Assembly (NCBI GenBank): GCA_009667805.1
Contig: CM019071.1
Coordinates: 49,296,693 to 49,360,692, forward strand
From: Leptobrachium leishanense
Taxonomy: Eukaryota; Chordata; Amphibia; Anura; Megophryidae
Length of the DNA: 64,000 nucleotides
Direction of reading: 5' to 3'
Made by a program: the position numbers and the translations under genes. Positions 53,801-63,700 of this stretch are shown here, piece after piece (within the stretch, counting starts at the first letter, position 1; every line of letters begins with the position of its first letter). The notes under the pieces were generated by a model. That model was not told the origin of the DNA. It did no database searches and saw nothing but the letters and a program-made list of their open reading frames with translations.

Positions 53801-56788
53801 GAGTTAGGAGAGAGGTTTGGAGCCTCATACGGTTTAATTAAGGTACTATATCTGAACTATTGTTCAGATTCTTTTCTTTCTATGTGTATACTAGCTTTCA
53901 AGGTTTAATCTTTTAACATAGTACCTATTGGCCTCACTTGTTTGTTTTGTTTTTGTTGACTCTACTTGGCGAACTGCCCTTCTTTCTCAATGGCCGAATG
54001 GCCACGAAAATGCATCGTATGGGAGAAATTCACTATTTGGTGCAATTTGGTGGCCAGTTCCGCTCTCTTTGAATAACCTTGTATGCGTAATGTTATGTGT
54101 AAAATACTGTGACATGCTGCTCACTGCCTGTGAGGGACACTCTGTGACATGCTGTGCAGCCCCTTGTGAGGGAAACGCTGGGACATGCAGTGCAGCCCCT
54201 GTGAGGGACACGCTGGGACATGCTGCTCAGTGCCTGTGAGGGACGCTCTGTGACATGCTGTGCAGCCCCTTGTGAGGGACACGCTGGGACATGCTGCTCA
54301 GTGCCTGTGAGGGACACTCTGTGACATGCTGTGCAGCCCCTGTGAGGAACACGCTGGGACATGCTGCGCAGCCCCTGTGAGGGACACGCTAGGATATTCT
54401 GCACAGCACCTGTGACGGACTCGCTATGACATGCTGCACAGCCCCTGTGAGGGACATGCTGGGACATGTTGCACAGCGCTTGTGAGGGACACGCTGGGGC
54501 ATGCTGCACAGCTCCTGTGAGGGACACGCTGTGACATGCTGCACAGCACCTCTGAGAGACACGCTGGGATACATTGCGCAGTGCATGTGAGGACACTCTG
54601 GGATATATTGCGCAGCGCCTGTGATGGACACTCTGTGATATATTGCGCAGCTCCTATGATGGACACTCTGGGATATATTGCGCAGCGCATGTGAGGGACA
54701 CTCTGGGATATATTGTGCAGCGCATGTGAGGGACACTCTGGGATATATTGCGCAGCGCCTGTGACGGACACTCTGGGATATATTACGTAGCACATGTGAG
54801 GGACACTCTGGGATATATTGCGCAGCGCATGTGAGGGACACTCTGGGATATATTGCGCAGTGCCTGTGACGGACACTCTGGGATACATTGCACAGCGCCT
54901 GTGACGGACACTCTGGGATATATTGCGCAGCGCATGTGAGGGACACTCTGGGATATATTGCGCAGTGCCTGTGAGGGACACTCTGGGATATATTACGTAG
55001 CGCATGTGAGGGACACTCTGGGATATATTGCGCAGCGCATGTGAGGGACACTCTGGGATATATTGCGCAGCGCATGTGAGGACACTCTGGGATATATTGC
55101 GCAGCGCCTGTGATGGACACTCTGTGATATATTGCGCAGCTCCTATGATGGACACTCTGGGATATATTGCGCAGCGCATGTGAGGGACACTCTGGGATAT
55201 ATTGTGCAGCGCATGTGAGGGACACTCTGGGATATATTGCGCAGCGCCTGTGACGGACACTCTGGGATATATTACGTAGCGCATGTGAGGGACACTCTGG
55301 GATATATTGCGCAGCGCATGTGAGGGACACTCTGGGATATATTGCGCAGTGCCTGTGACGGACACTCTGGGATACATTGCACAGCGCCTGTGACGGACAC
55401 TCTGGGATATATTGCGCAGCGCATGTGAGGGACACTCTGGGATATATTGCGCAGTGCCTGTGAGGGACACTCTGGGATATATTGCGCAGCGCATGTGAGG
55501 GACACTCTGGGATATATTGTGCAGCGCATGTGAGGGACACTCTGGGATATATTGCGCAGTGCCTGTGAAGGACACTCTGGGATATATTGCGCAGCGCCTG
55601 TGACGGACACTCTGGGATATATTACGTAGCGCATGTGAGGGACACTCTGGGATATATTGCGCAGCGCATGTGAGGGACACTCTGGGATATATTACGTAGC
55701 GCATGTGAGGGACACTCTGGGATATATTGCGCAGCGCATGTGAGGGACACTCTGGGATATATTGCACAGCGCATGTGAGGGACACTCTGGGACATATTGC
55801 GCAGTGCCTGTGACGGACACTCTGGGATATATTGCGCAGCGCCTGTGATGGACACTCTGGGATATATTACGTAGCGCATGTGAGGGACACTCTGGGATAT
55901 ATTGCGCAGCGCATGTGAGGGACACTCTGGGATATATTGCGCAGCGCCTGTGAGGGACACTCTGGGATATATTACGTAGCGCATGTGAGGGACACTCTGG
56001 GATATATTGCGCAGCGCATGTGAGGGACACTCTGGGAAATACTGTGTAGCGCCAGTGAGGGACATGCTGCGACATACTGAGTGGGACATGCTGCACAGCA
56101 CCAGGGAGAGACATGCAGGTATATTCAAAAAAAGGTGAAGCTCAGGCGAATGACTGGAGAAGTGAAAATTCTAGGTCAAAATAGCCAAACCAGAAACATT
56201 CTCCCAGTTATCTCACTTTCCAAATCAGCTATTTGGTCTAGATTGTTCTCTTCTCCTGCCAGTTCTCCTGGTTTTCACCTTTCTCTGAATAACCCTGATG
56301 GTGATGATACATACTACGCAGTGCCAGCAGGTCCCTCTCTGGTGCTGTGGGATTCACTGCAGGGACGGAGGAACGCTGGACAGGAGCAGGTAAGTAAATA
56401 TTCACAAAGTCCAGAAAGCTTGATGCTCAGACCGTCTATCACAGATATGAAGTTCTTTTAGACCCCTGATGACCTCAGACCTGGACGGGATTTTGGGAAA
56501 TGAGTCTTTAAAATTGGTAAATGTGAATATGCTTGAAGTATGAAAACGGCAAGTACCCCCTGTGGCTGCACATCATTCCTCTCTGTCCACCCAGTGCCAG
56601 GACAATGCTGCAAGGAATGGAAATGCACGAAATATCAACCCGTGGACGGTAACATCACCGTGGAGACTCTGTATCACCGGACCAGCGAGGATGAGGTGGA
56701 TGACACAGTCTATGAAAAAAAAAGAAGACACATCAGAGAGGCTTCTCGTACAGGTACAGGGCGGCTAATGGGAATTAGAGTCCATTGA
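44728..56788 (+). CDS. Gene 4: CCN-like protein with signal, IGFBP and three VWC modules
   Basis: Exons 44728-44853, 44971-45175, 45698-45877, 48785-48904, 49722-49901, 50175-50288, 50720-50902, 56595-56753 join without stops. If the last exon is read past its donor it ends TGRLMGIRVH and TGA at 56786-56788, total 433 codons. Modules: signal (1-20), IGFBP (43-110), VWC a (111-210), b (211-308), c (309-422), each with full cysteines. This is the cleanest single-set unit. No TSP1 or cystine-knot exon follows before gene 5, so the 3' end is uncertain: read-through stop, or splicing to an exon outside the window. Confidence 0.7.
44971..45175 (+). CDS. Gene 4 exon 2: IGFBP domain
   Basis: 205 nt. 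[37 protein letters not shown] glycosylation site, 12 cysteines. Ends MCNG|gtcagt. Confidence 0.78.
45698..45877 (+). CDS. Gene 4 a-type VWC N-half
   Basis: 180 nt, phase 1-1. [20 protein letters not shown], seven cysteines; ends LRLKKG. Confidence 0.8.
45878..46800. other. Gene 4 intron, first part
   Basis: The first 250 bases match the equivalent gene 3 introns (32183, 34503). The rest to 46800 includes 'aggctggggccacacaggtgc' and further unidentified, probably repeat-derived sequence. Confidence 0.4.
46805..48140. repeat. 35-39-bp satellite derived from the SINE/MITE interior, over 30 copies
   Basis: Unit 'gtgactatatacagaatgca' + 'cctgtaaacatgtaacata', in two lengths with or without 'cata/caca'. 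A single copy of this segment is present in the insert at 29.52 and 44.00 kb, so the array arose by local amplification. Frames open on the minus strand are artefacts. Confidence 0.88.
48142..48268. mobile_element. Palindromic MITE (gtgctaacttaaccagagctg), copy 1
   Basis: 127-bp inverted repeat GGGCAGTATTACAAAGCTGG ... AGTGTGTAATATAGCCC. Inserted within the last satellite unit with GTA on both sides. Confidence 0.65.
48447..48577. mobile_element. Palindromic MITE (gtgctaacttaaccagagctg), copy 2
   Basis: Inverted repeat from GGGGTCATATTACATAG to CTTTGTAATATTGCCC, interrupting the SINE tail between 'taaaatacttt' and 'ataaataaat'. Confidence 0.65.
48785..48904 (+). CDS. Gene 4 a-type VWC C-half
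   Basis: 120 nt, phase 1-1, atttag| to TCAAG|gtaaaa. GEQCCEHWKCTERTATDT; two codons shorter at its start than gene 3. Confidence 0.74.
49722..49901 (+). CDS. Gene 4 b-type VWC N-half
   Basis: 180 nt, phase 1-1. [18 protein letters not shown] gains an NAT glycosylation site by Asp to Asn. Seven cysteines. Confidence 0.79.
50175..50288 (+). CDS. Gene 4 b-type VWC C-half
   Basis: 114 nt, phase 1-1, cttcag| to CCAG|gtaagc. [19 protein letters not shown]. Confidence 0.78.
50720..50902 (+). CDS. Gene 4 c-type VWC N-half
   Basis: 183 nt, phase 1-1, tttcag| to GGCAG|gtaaga. VVIRKHRSCFSDGSEIRHRQ, seven cysteines; reference for the frameshifted gene 3 exon. Confidence 0.8.
50985..51600. mobile_element. 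Degenerate DNA element shared with gene 3 and other spacers
   Basis: 'ccctattccatagtttttgg...' through 'aactatttgtttccagtctcactctgctcc' to 'cattaacgcctcccatactaagtataggag'. Matches sequence around the L2 insertion (38830-38900 and 42112-42360) and parts of 22.6-22.9 kb. Confidence 0.45.
52464..53358. mobile_element. hAT-like element with perfect 8-bp target duplication
   Basis: TAGACATGTGCAC / GTGCATTCG..TGCACATGTCTA-type ends, flanked by CTGCGCAG (52456-52463, 53359-53366). It sits in a short piece of the 35-bp satellite. A smaller MITE (52679-52797) is nested in it. Confidence 0.7.
52679..52797. mobile_element. Palindromic MITE, copy 3
   Basis: GGGCCATATTACATAGTTG ... CATTGTAATATGGCCC, same family as 48142 and 48447, here with a degraded centre. 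Confidence 0.6.
54105..56105. repeat. 35-bp satellite, about 57 copies, with a 489-bp higher-order repeat
   Basis: Unit 'tgtgagggacactctgggat' + 'atattgcgcagcgca'. A block from about 54584 recurs from 55073, including the rare 'ctcctatgatgg' variant, so 14 units were duplicated as one. The minus strand lacks stops and gives frames over 380 codons; these are artefacts. Confidence 0.9.
56116..56297. mobile_element. Palindromic MITE (CAGGGTTATTCAGAG family)
   Basis: CAGGTATATTCAAAAAAAGG at the left, CCTTTCTCTGAATAACCCTG at the right; inner 'tctagattgttctcttctcc' as in the copies at 5440 and 60825. Confidence 0.65.
56595..56753 (+). CDS. Gene 4 c-type VWC C-half
   Basis: 159 nt, phase 1-1, acccag| to ACAG|gtacag. 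[37 protein letters not shown], then EKKRRH. Reading past the donor gives TGRLMGIRVH and TGA at 56786. Confidence 0.76.
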
Positions 56789-56789
56789 C

Positions 56790-57715
56790 CTTTGAGGGAC
56801 TGGTTTTTCGGGCATCTCTGAGCTGCTGGTTTCTTCGGTGTGGAGATTGAGCTATGACGGCATCTCAGCAAAGTGGCTTTATTACTGTAACAGCACCAGT
56901 GGCCAAGATGAAGGATGATGGGGAATGAGCCAGTATTTGGTGGGATCAGACGTTGGGAATGATGTTTACATGTTATGAAGGTGATGGTTTTTCGAAAGAG
57001 CCTGGATATGGGGGTGACGGAAAGAGTGGAGTCAAGAATGGCAGGTCCAAGGCAGCGGGTTTTAGGCGGTAAAGAGATATATTGATGCCTTCAACCACCA
57101 ATGGAGATGTTCGGGCAGATGGTTGAGTTAGTAAGAAGAACAAGGAACAGCCCCTGTAGACTTTGACTGCTGAGAGAGGTCAGGACATGACGGGTAAATG
57201 TGGATGTCGTCTGCATAGAGATGGTTTTGAAGGCCAAGAGAATTGATTAGCTTGCTGAAGGAGGACATGTTGGATAAAATGAAGAAAGGAGCCCAAGACT
57301 GAACCTTGGTGATCCCAAGGGTATAATCGGTCGTAATACGGACATTAAAGGCAAGATGCAAATGGAAAACAGCAGACGCAAATCTTTTTCCATCTGTGCT
57401 CTGCCTTTAGCGTCTAAGTTGTGATCAGGCTCTGGATGTTTATATATTGAATTTACATTGAAAAGTGCAGCCGCGAGAGACGATACGCGATCCGAATCCG
57501 AATCTCCATGAAAACTCCAGATAACCCTCAATTGAATCTTCTGTACTGAAAATGGCTGGAGATAGGTCGAAAAAAGGTCCTGATTTTGGTCACTTATGGC
57601 CTTATTTAGTAGGTTGTATTCTGACCACTCGAGGAGGTTTGAGGTTAGAGGGTGCAGTGACATTGGGCTGTAGTCAGGGCTGCCATCAGGGGGGTGTCAG
57701 CCCATGACATGTTCA
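56790..57715 (-). mobile_element. L2-like LINE relic after gene 4
   Basis: Minus-strand fragments LINSLGLQNHLYADDIHIY (RT motif) and LTSNLLEWSEYNLLNKAI (compare [17 protein letters not shown]). Broken frames. Continues at 59895 beyond the L1-like insertion. Confidence 0.65.
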
Positions 57716-57931
57716 GGGGCCAAGTGGCTTCATAAGGCCCTGACTCTTTCCAAGCCTTGTGCAGTTTGTCCACGTGTCACAGTGCTCAGTCTCTCCAAGC
57801 CACACAAGACTGGCCCGCCAAAATGTCAACAGAAGTACCAGCAGGTCAGGATGTATCATCTGGGGCCGATAAGCGCACTTTGAGGCAGCGATCAATATGG
57901 TCTGCACCATGTAGAGCTGTAGACCATATGC

Positions 57932-59812
57932 TTTTTTTTTTTTTTTTTTTTTTTTGTATTTCAAAATTTTATTTTGCAATAAACGAAGGGTCACAGACTG
58001 ACCAGCCAGGTGGCCTCACAGGGCCAGATAAGACATGCTCAGAGAAATCACATAAAACATAAAAAGGGGATCTCAAAAGAAACTGCAGAATATCAAAAAT
58101 TGGGGGAGGGGATACAATAACAGGGGGGATGTATAAACTCGTCAGGAGGGTCGATCCAGCAAGAGCAAAACAGAGCGATGGAGTTCGCTGGGGGGCACCA
58201 GGAAAACAAAAAGAAGAAAAAAAAAAAAAAAAAAAAAAAGGAGAGGGGGAAAGGGTAGTGAGGGACTGCCAAATATATTGTGGTATTCCTGGCTCACCCC
58301 GGCAACCTTGAAGGAACTGAGGGCCATGGAAGAGGCCACTTGGCCGGGAGACCTGGGGCCAAAAGGGTGGACAGAGCCTAGGTAGTCACCCTAGTGGCTC
58401 GCCCAGGCTGCTTCCCAATGTCCTACACAAAAAAAAAATAAAAAAAATAAGAAGAGGGGGCTTAAGTCCCAGTGCTCCAAACGAACACCAGACGAACACC
58501 ACTATACCCAAAAATTCAGCAGGCATGACCATAAAATCAGTCAGGAGAACATAAAAAGGGGGGAACAAAAAGTAAGAGGATAGGAACAGATAGCAGACAT
58601 GAATAAGGGGGGTTAATTCACAGACATCAGTGAGGGGGTGTCATCAGGGGGGGTAGACCATCAGCATCAAATGGGGGGGGTCTCGTCAAAAGAAAAGCGT
58701 TAGCCGATCCATCCGAAGTCCAGCATATAGGCCTTAGCCAGTGTCACGAAACTCGAGGGGGACCAAAGAGTCAGCCCATTTAGGCCCAGCGATCGGGAAA
58801 CTAAGGCACAACATTTCCCTGCACCCTCCACTAGCTCCGCAGGGGAAGAAAATCCCACAGCACTCCGCTCCAAGTGTAAGGGAAAAGATCCTCTGCATCA
58901 CCATCTCCCGTGATGTCACGTTAGGGTGCCAGACCTCCGCAGCAGAAAGGCCCAAATTTCCAAGAGACACCGCAGTCTCGGCAATCAGTGTCTCAGCTGG
59001 CCGCCCGACTGCTGCGGCATGCAACTTATCATCCTCCGCCAGCAGCCTGGAGTCCTGCATTGTCCCGGCGCTCCCGGGGCACCGCTCTCCATCCTCCTCT
59101 GCGGCAGAGCAGCCAGCTGCCAGGGCCACGGTCGACGTATCTTCTGGCCAGTCTGCGACAGCTCGACACGAGGCCGCCTCCAACCGGGAGCTCACCTCCA
59201 CAACCGCAGCTCTCACCTCCTGGAAATCCGCCTTCCACAGCGTGCGGAACTCCGCTATGAGGCGCCAGACCTCCCCCCTCGTAAGCGGGCACAAGTCATC
59301 AGGACGCTCGATAACAGCCGTCACCGCAGAAGAGGAAGCAGGCTCCACTAAGGCTTCGACATCCCGCTGGTGGGGGCCCTCCATCAAGCAGGACCCTCTG
59401 CCAATCCACTCCGCCATCAGGTCACTCCTCAAATCAGGTAAGATTACCCCAGGGGGAGAGTCGGCGACTCCCGCACAGGCTTCCAAGATGGCCACCTCCG
59501 GCTAGGCCGCAAATATCTTCAGTGTGCTCAAACTCCACCGCAAACGGTAGATTGAGGGTTGCCTCGGGCCATAAATGATGCTCCAGCACAGCAGGAATTA
59601 AAATGACCCAGGCAACAGCTCTCCTGGACGGTGGGACGTGTATAATATTGCCAGAAAGGCCAGGTCTTCAGAGAGCTCCGCAGAAACACGTCCACACTCA
59701 TCCACTCACAGCTCCGCCCCCCCTGCTGAGCCATTTTAACCCCCAATGATCACTGGCTGCAGGAAGCTCAGATGATACTTGTCCCTCGGACTCCGTATCC
59801 CGTGACCCTCTC
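57932..59812 (-). mobile_element. ORF1-only L1-like retroposon, copy 2
   Basis: 15-bp target duplications GACCATATGCTTTTT (57922-57936, 59813-59827), a poly-A tail on the minus strand and 1.9 kb in between. One open minus-strand frame (59495 down to 58734, 253 codons) starts MAILEACAGVADSPPG and has a helical stretch ADFQEVRAAVVEVSSRLEA, suggesting an ORF1 coiled coil. No endonuclease or reverse transcriptase. ORF1-only L1 derivatives (HAL1) are known in mammals; this is an analogous case by inference. Confidence 0.6.
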
Positions 59813-59894
59813 GACCATATGCTTTTTATCCTCTTGCTCGAGGGGAAGAGGAGGCGAAATACTTTATTTTAAACTAGTTTACTACCATCGACAT

Positions 59895-60300
59895 CTAAAG
59901 GAAGGGGTCCTGACCAGTGGTGCAGGAAGGAGCCCAAGATTTCTGATGGCAGCCATGGCTGTAGTTGTCAGATGAGTTAAGGTCAATAAAGGACTTTTCG
60001 GGGAATTGGGTGGTCATTGCATGTTTGAGGGAGAGTGGAGCAACGCTAGGGGCGAGAGAGTGGTTGAAGGTGTGGAGCAGTAGAATAGAGGAAGGATGAG
60101 GGGACAGATATGAATGAATAGGGTCTAATGAGGAGGATAAGAGGTGGTGCCCTTCATCCTCGAAGCTGAGGCAAAGATGCAGAGGGTGGAAGGTGTAGCT
60201 GGTGGTTGGGGGTGGTGCGTATCTGTGGGTTAATGCTAAGATGTTTCTTATGGTGTCGATTTTGTTTTGTTCATTAATGGAAAAAGACCAAAGAAAAACA
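59895..60300 (-). mobile_element. L2-like LINE relic before gene 5
   Basis: Minus-strand LDPIHSYLSPHPSSILLLHT resembles [20 protein letters not shown] of the L2 at 40.5 kb. It stands just before the promoter, as at 24.1-24.4 and 28.9-29.0 kb. Confidence 0.65.
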
Positions 60301-60544
60301 CAAGTAATAGATTTAAAAAGAAAGACTTTTAAAGGGTAACGAGCACATAGTTGACTTTTCCTGACCCCAACCAGCTCTGTCGACGGCAAGAGAACGTGTC
60401 TCTTGTTACTCATCCTCTTATCTCGCTCCCTCCAAATGTTCCCGGTTTAAACCACATTTTAAACATTACCGTCCATCTGTTTTGTTATATATAGATATAC
60501 TCTGCATGCAGTGAGCATCGGCCATCGGCCACTTTCTTCGAGCG

Positions 60545-60552
60545 TATATATA
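60545..60552 (+). promoter_or_regulatory. TATA box of gene 5
   Basis: TATATATA 55 bases before the ATG at 60607. The CCAAT box is mutated: 'ggccatcggccac' stands at its place. Confidence 0.55.
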
Positions 60553-60606
60553 GGTGTCGTGTTTATGGAGAGGCGTCAGGACACTGGCGGTGGCTTTGTT
60601 GTAGAC

Positions 60607-60732
60607 ATGGGGTCGTGCAGTGCAACATGCCTTGTGTTCTTCTTTATAGTATATGCCACATCAGACCAGGGGGACGCATCTCAACCCCCCGCAGAAAAGG
60701 AAACACAACCTCGTCCCCTGGAGAAAAAGGAG
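60607..60732 (+). CDS. Gene 5 exon 1: signal peptide and spacer
   Basis: 42 codons, donor GGAG|gtaaga, phase 0; closest to gene 2 in the spacer. Confidence 0.7.
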
Positions 60733-63700
60733 GTAAGACGTTGTCTTAATGTTTTTCTTAACTGCCTCCTTCAGACCTTCTCTAGATCTTCTTCTGGTTT
60801 TTGAAACTTTGGAAAGAAAAGTACCAGGGTTATTCAGAGAAAGGTGAAAACCAGGAGAACTGGCAGGAGAAGAGAACAATCTAGACCAAATAGCTGATTT
60901 GGAAAGTGAGATAATTTTGACATCTCCAGTCATTCTTCAGGTTTTCACCTTTCTTTGAATAGACCTGAAAGTTTTTCAAAGTTCATAGAGAAATTTGAGA
61001 GCCTTCTTTGTACAGTGTTATAGTGTATTTTTCCGATTTGTGGCTCGTAGAAGAACATACTAGAGATTGGAGAAGGAGCTCGTCTTCTCCAGGTCTTCCT
61101 TCAAGGATAAACTGTCATTTTCTCACCGTATCGGTGTAGCAGATCTTTCTTTGGCCTCCTCGATCATTTTGAAGAAGACATTGAGGTCTGTTGAGCACCA
61201 GGACCGAGTGTTAGCACAAAGTTTGGAGATTTTTATTTTAATTTACGGAAAAATCTATTTGTTTCTCTCTGTAAGGGTTGTCCTAAGGTCTGCAAATGCC
61301 CCGTGAACCCTACATGTCCCCCAGGAAGTCCCCTGGTAGCAGACACCTGTGGATGTGGGTGCAAGGTATGCGCTGTAGGTCTAGACTCAACCTGTGATGG
61401 ATTCAGACCCTGTGACACCTCCCAAAATCTGACCTGTGACTATTTGCGAAGCCGAATGAAGAACCTTGGAGTTTGCCATGGTCAGTAGCAACAACCAATG
61501 TTTTTGTGTTTCATGATTACTGAATATGATATTAAATATCTTGAGTAATATTTTGGTCGCACTCAACTTTCCTCCTTTGTGTAAGTAAACATTCATCTTC
61601 ATATTTCCTCCATTTTCTTGTCTTTCCAATTCTCCGGCCATCATCCCCACCATTAACCTTTTCTTCTCCGCCATCTTTTTATACAACTATTTTACTTCGT
61701 CAGCACTATCTTCCTGGACCTTCATCTCCATATCAACCTCATTCTTTCCTCGTCTTCACTCTCTTCCAGGTTCTCCTTCTCCATGTCTTCTTGACTCCTT
61801 TTCATCTTCTGGTCTTCCTCCTCCATAACAATATAAGGGGCTATTCACAAAGAACTGAAATTCCATCGAACTTTCGGTGCTTTGCACTTTGATGCGCTTC
61901 GGCGATTCCATCTCGCTGACCCTTTAGTGAATTCACTGTAGTGCACCGAAGATGGAGTCGCTGAAGACCGCCGAACTGCAGGAAAAAATTTTTACGGAAC
62001 TCTCCTGTTCTCCTAATTGGTGTTTAAACCAATAAAAATGCATTAAAATTTGTCCGAATAATAAAAAAAAAGGTACTTTAAAAATATAATAAAACTGTCT
62101 GTTACAGAATAAAAAAAATGCCTTTTAAAAAAAATTGGGAATCAAAAATTTTGTCTAAAAACGAAAATACGAAAAGATGTTCTAAAAAATGAATAAAAAG
62201 GCTTTTTTTTGCTGAAAATGATAGGAACGAACTGTTTTAAAAAAAATTATATATTTTTTTAACATTCGCCAGTATTTGGTGACTTGACAGTTAAGTGAAT
62301 AAACGAACCGTCCCGAAATTCCACCGTAAGGTGACAAGTTTGCCACTTGGTGAATAACCCTTTTTTTTTTTACTATTCTCTCATCTCCGTTGATGTCTGT
62401 TTTCTTCTGGTCTTCTTCTCTCTCTTGTCCTGGTTCTCCATCTTATTCTACTTTCTCTATCCTTTTCATGGTTTCCTTCTCTAATGATATGCTCCATTCC
62501 TTCATGTCTCCGTGGTTCTTCATGTCACCTCGCATCATATTCTTGGTTTTCTTCTCAACGAGGTTCCTATTTACTGGAATATACATGTTCTTTCTCCACA
62601 GGCCTCAATGTGATTTTAGTTTGGTTTTTACCCTTTTCAATGTTCTGCTTCGCTGGAGATAACCAAGTCCTCCACCTTAATTTATGTCTTCTTTGTGGAC
62701 GTGCAGTTTATATCCTCTAGTTACGTCTTGTTCCTCATTCTCCATGAACACCTCAATCCATATTTGATCTTTCTTCTTGATACTCTACATCGTCCCTTTG
62801 TCCCTTCTTCCTTACTCCATTCACCAGTGATAACCCATTTCGATACTGGTACCGTCTTTCTTGACTTCCTTCTCCATAGCCAGCTCATTCTTTTCTCTAC
62901 ACCTTCATGAAGATTCTGCTTGACTGTAAAGATCTCATTATTTCTCCCCAGCCTCTTTCTTGTCCTCCTCCACCTTATTCAACCTTTTCTGTCGTCTTCA
63001 ACGTTTCCTTATCTAATAATATGCTCCTTTCCTTCACCTCTGTATTCTCTGTGGTCCTTCATCTCCACACCCATCTTGTTCTTAGTTTTCTTCCCTCATT
63101 GAGGTTCCTTCCTTCTCCAAAGCCCCCATGGTTTTTCTACCCTCTGTAAGGTTCTCCTTCACTGGAGATCGCAAATTTCTCCACCTTAATTTATGTCTTC
63201 TTTGTGGACATGTAGATTTTTCTTTTGTTACATCTTGTTTTTCATTCTCCATGGAAACACCTCAATCCTTATCTTCTTGTTACTCCTCTACATTGTCCCT
63301 TTGTTCGTTCTTCCTTATTTCCTTCACCATAGATAACCACCTCCACCGTCTTCACCTCTAATCTTCCTTTTCCATAGCCAGCTCATTCTTTTATCTACAC
63401 CCTCATGATGGTTTTTTCTATTCGCCAAAGATAACTCCTTCCACCTTCACTTTTTTCAGTCCTTCTTCCCTACAGTCACATCTTTTCTTTCCTTTTCTCT
63501 TTCTCTGTAGACACCTTGATCTATAGTCTGTCTTCTCCCTTTGGTCCTCCAGCACCATCTCATCCAGTCTACTCTTCATATGGCCCATGCCCCAGAATGG
63601 GCCCAGAGAAAGGATAACTATGTCTGCATTGATGAACATTTGAACCCCTATATCTCCAACTCCATAGCAGCTACAGGAGTGGTATCACTTGAAAGTAGTA

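Larger units (their letters stand above)
52351..53962. mobile_element. Insertion with 14-bp target duplication, inverted arms and a satellite seed
   Basis: TACTTGGCGAACTG flanks it at 52337-52350 and 53963-53976. About 48-bp inverted arms start TTATACACATAGAAAGAAAA (52351) and end TCTTTCTATGTGTATA (about 53888). Long duplication plus inverted arms again suggests a Penelope-like or non-LTR origin; no reverse transcriptase is visible. Confidence 0.5.
51644..54081. mobile_element. Large palindrome-ended element (AGGGTTATTCAGAGAG) holding nested insertions
   Basis: Left AGGGTTATTCAGAGAGC (51644) and right CTCTCTTTGAATAACCTT (54080) are inverse repeats of the CAGGGTTATTC family. It holds the 52351-53962 insertion. 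Confidence 0.5.

Noticed and set aside
54093..56128. Minus-strand frames of 383 and 453 codons with ISQSVPHMRCAIYPRVS-like repeats
   Set aside because: The 35-bp satellite lacks stops on that strand, so all three frames are open; this is not evidence of a protein.
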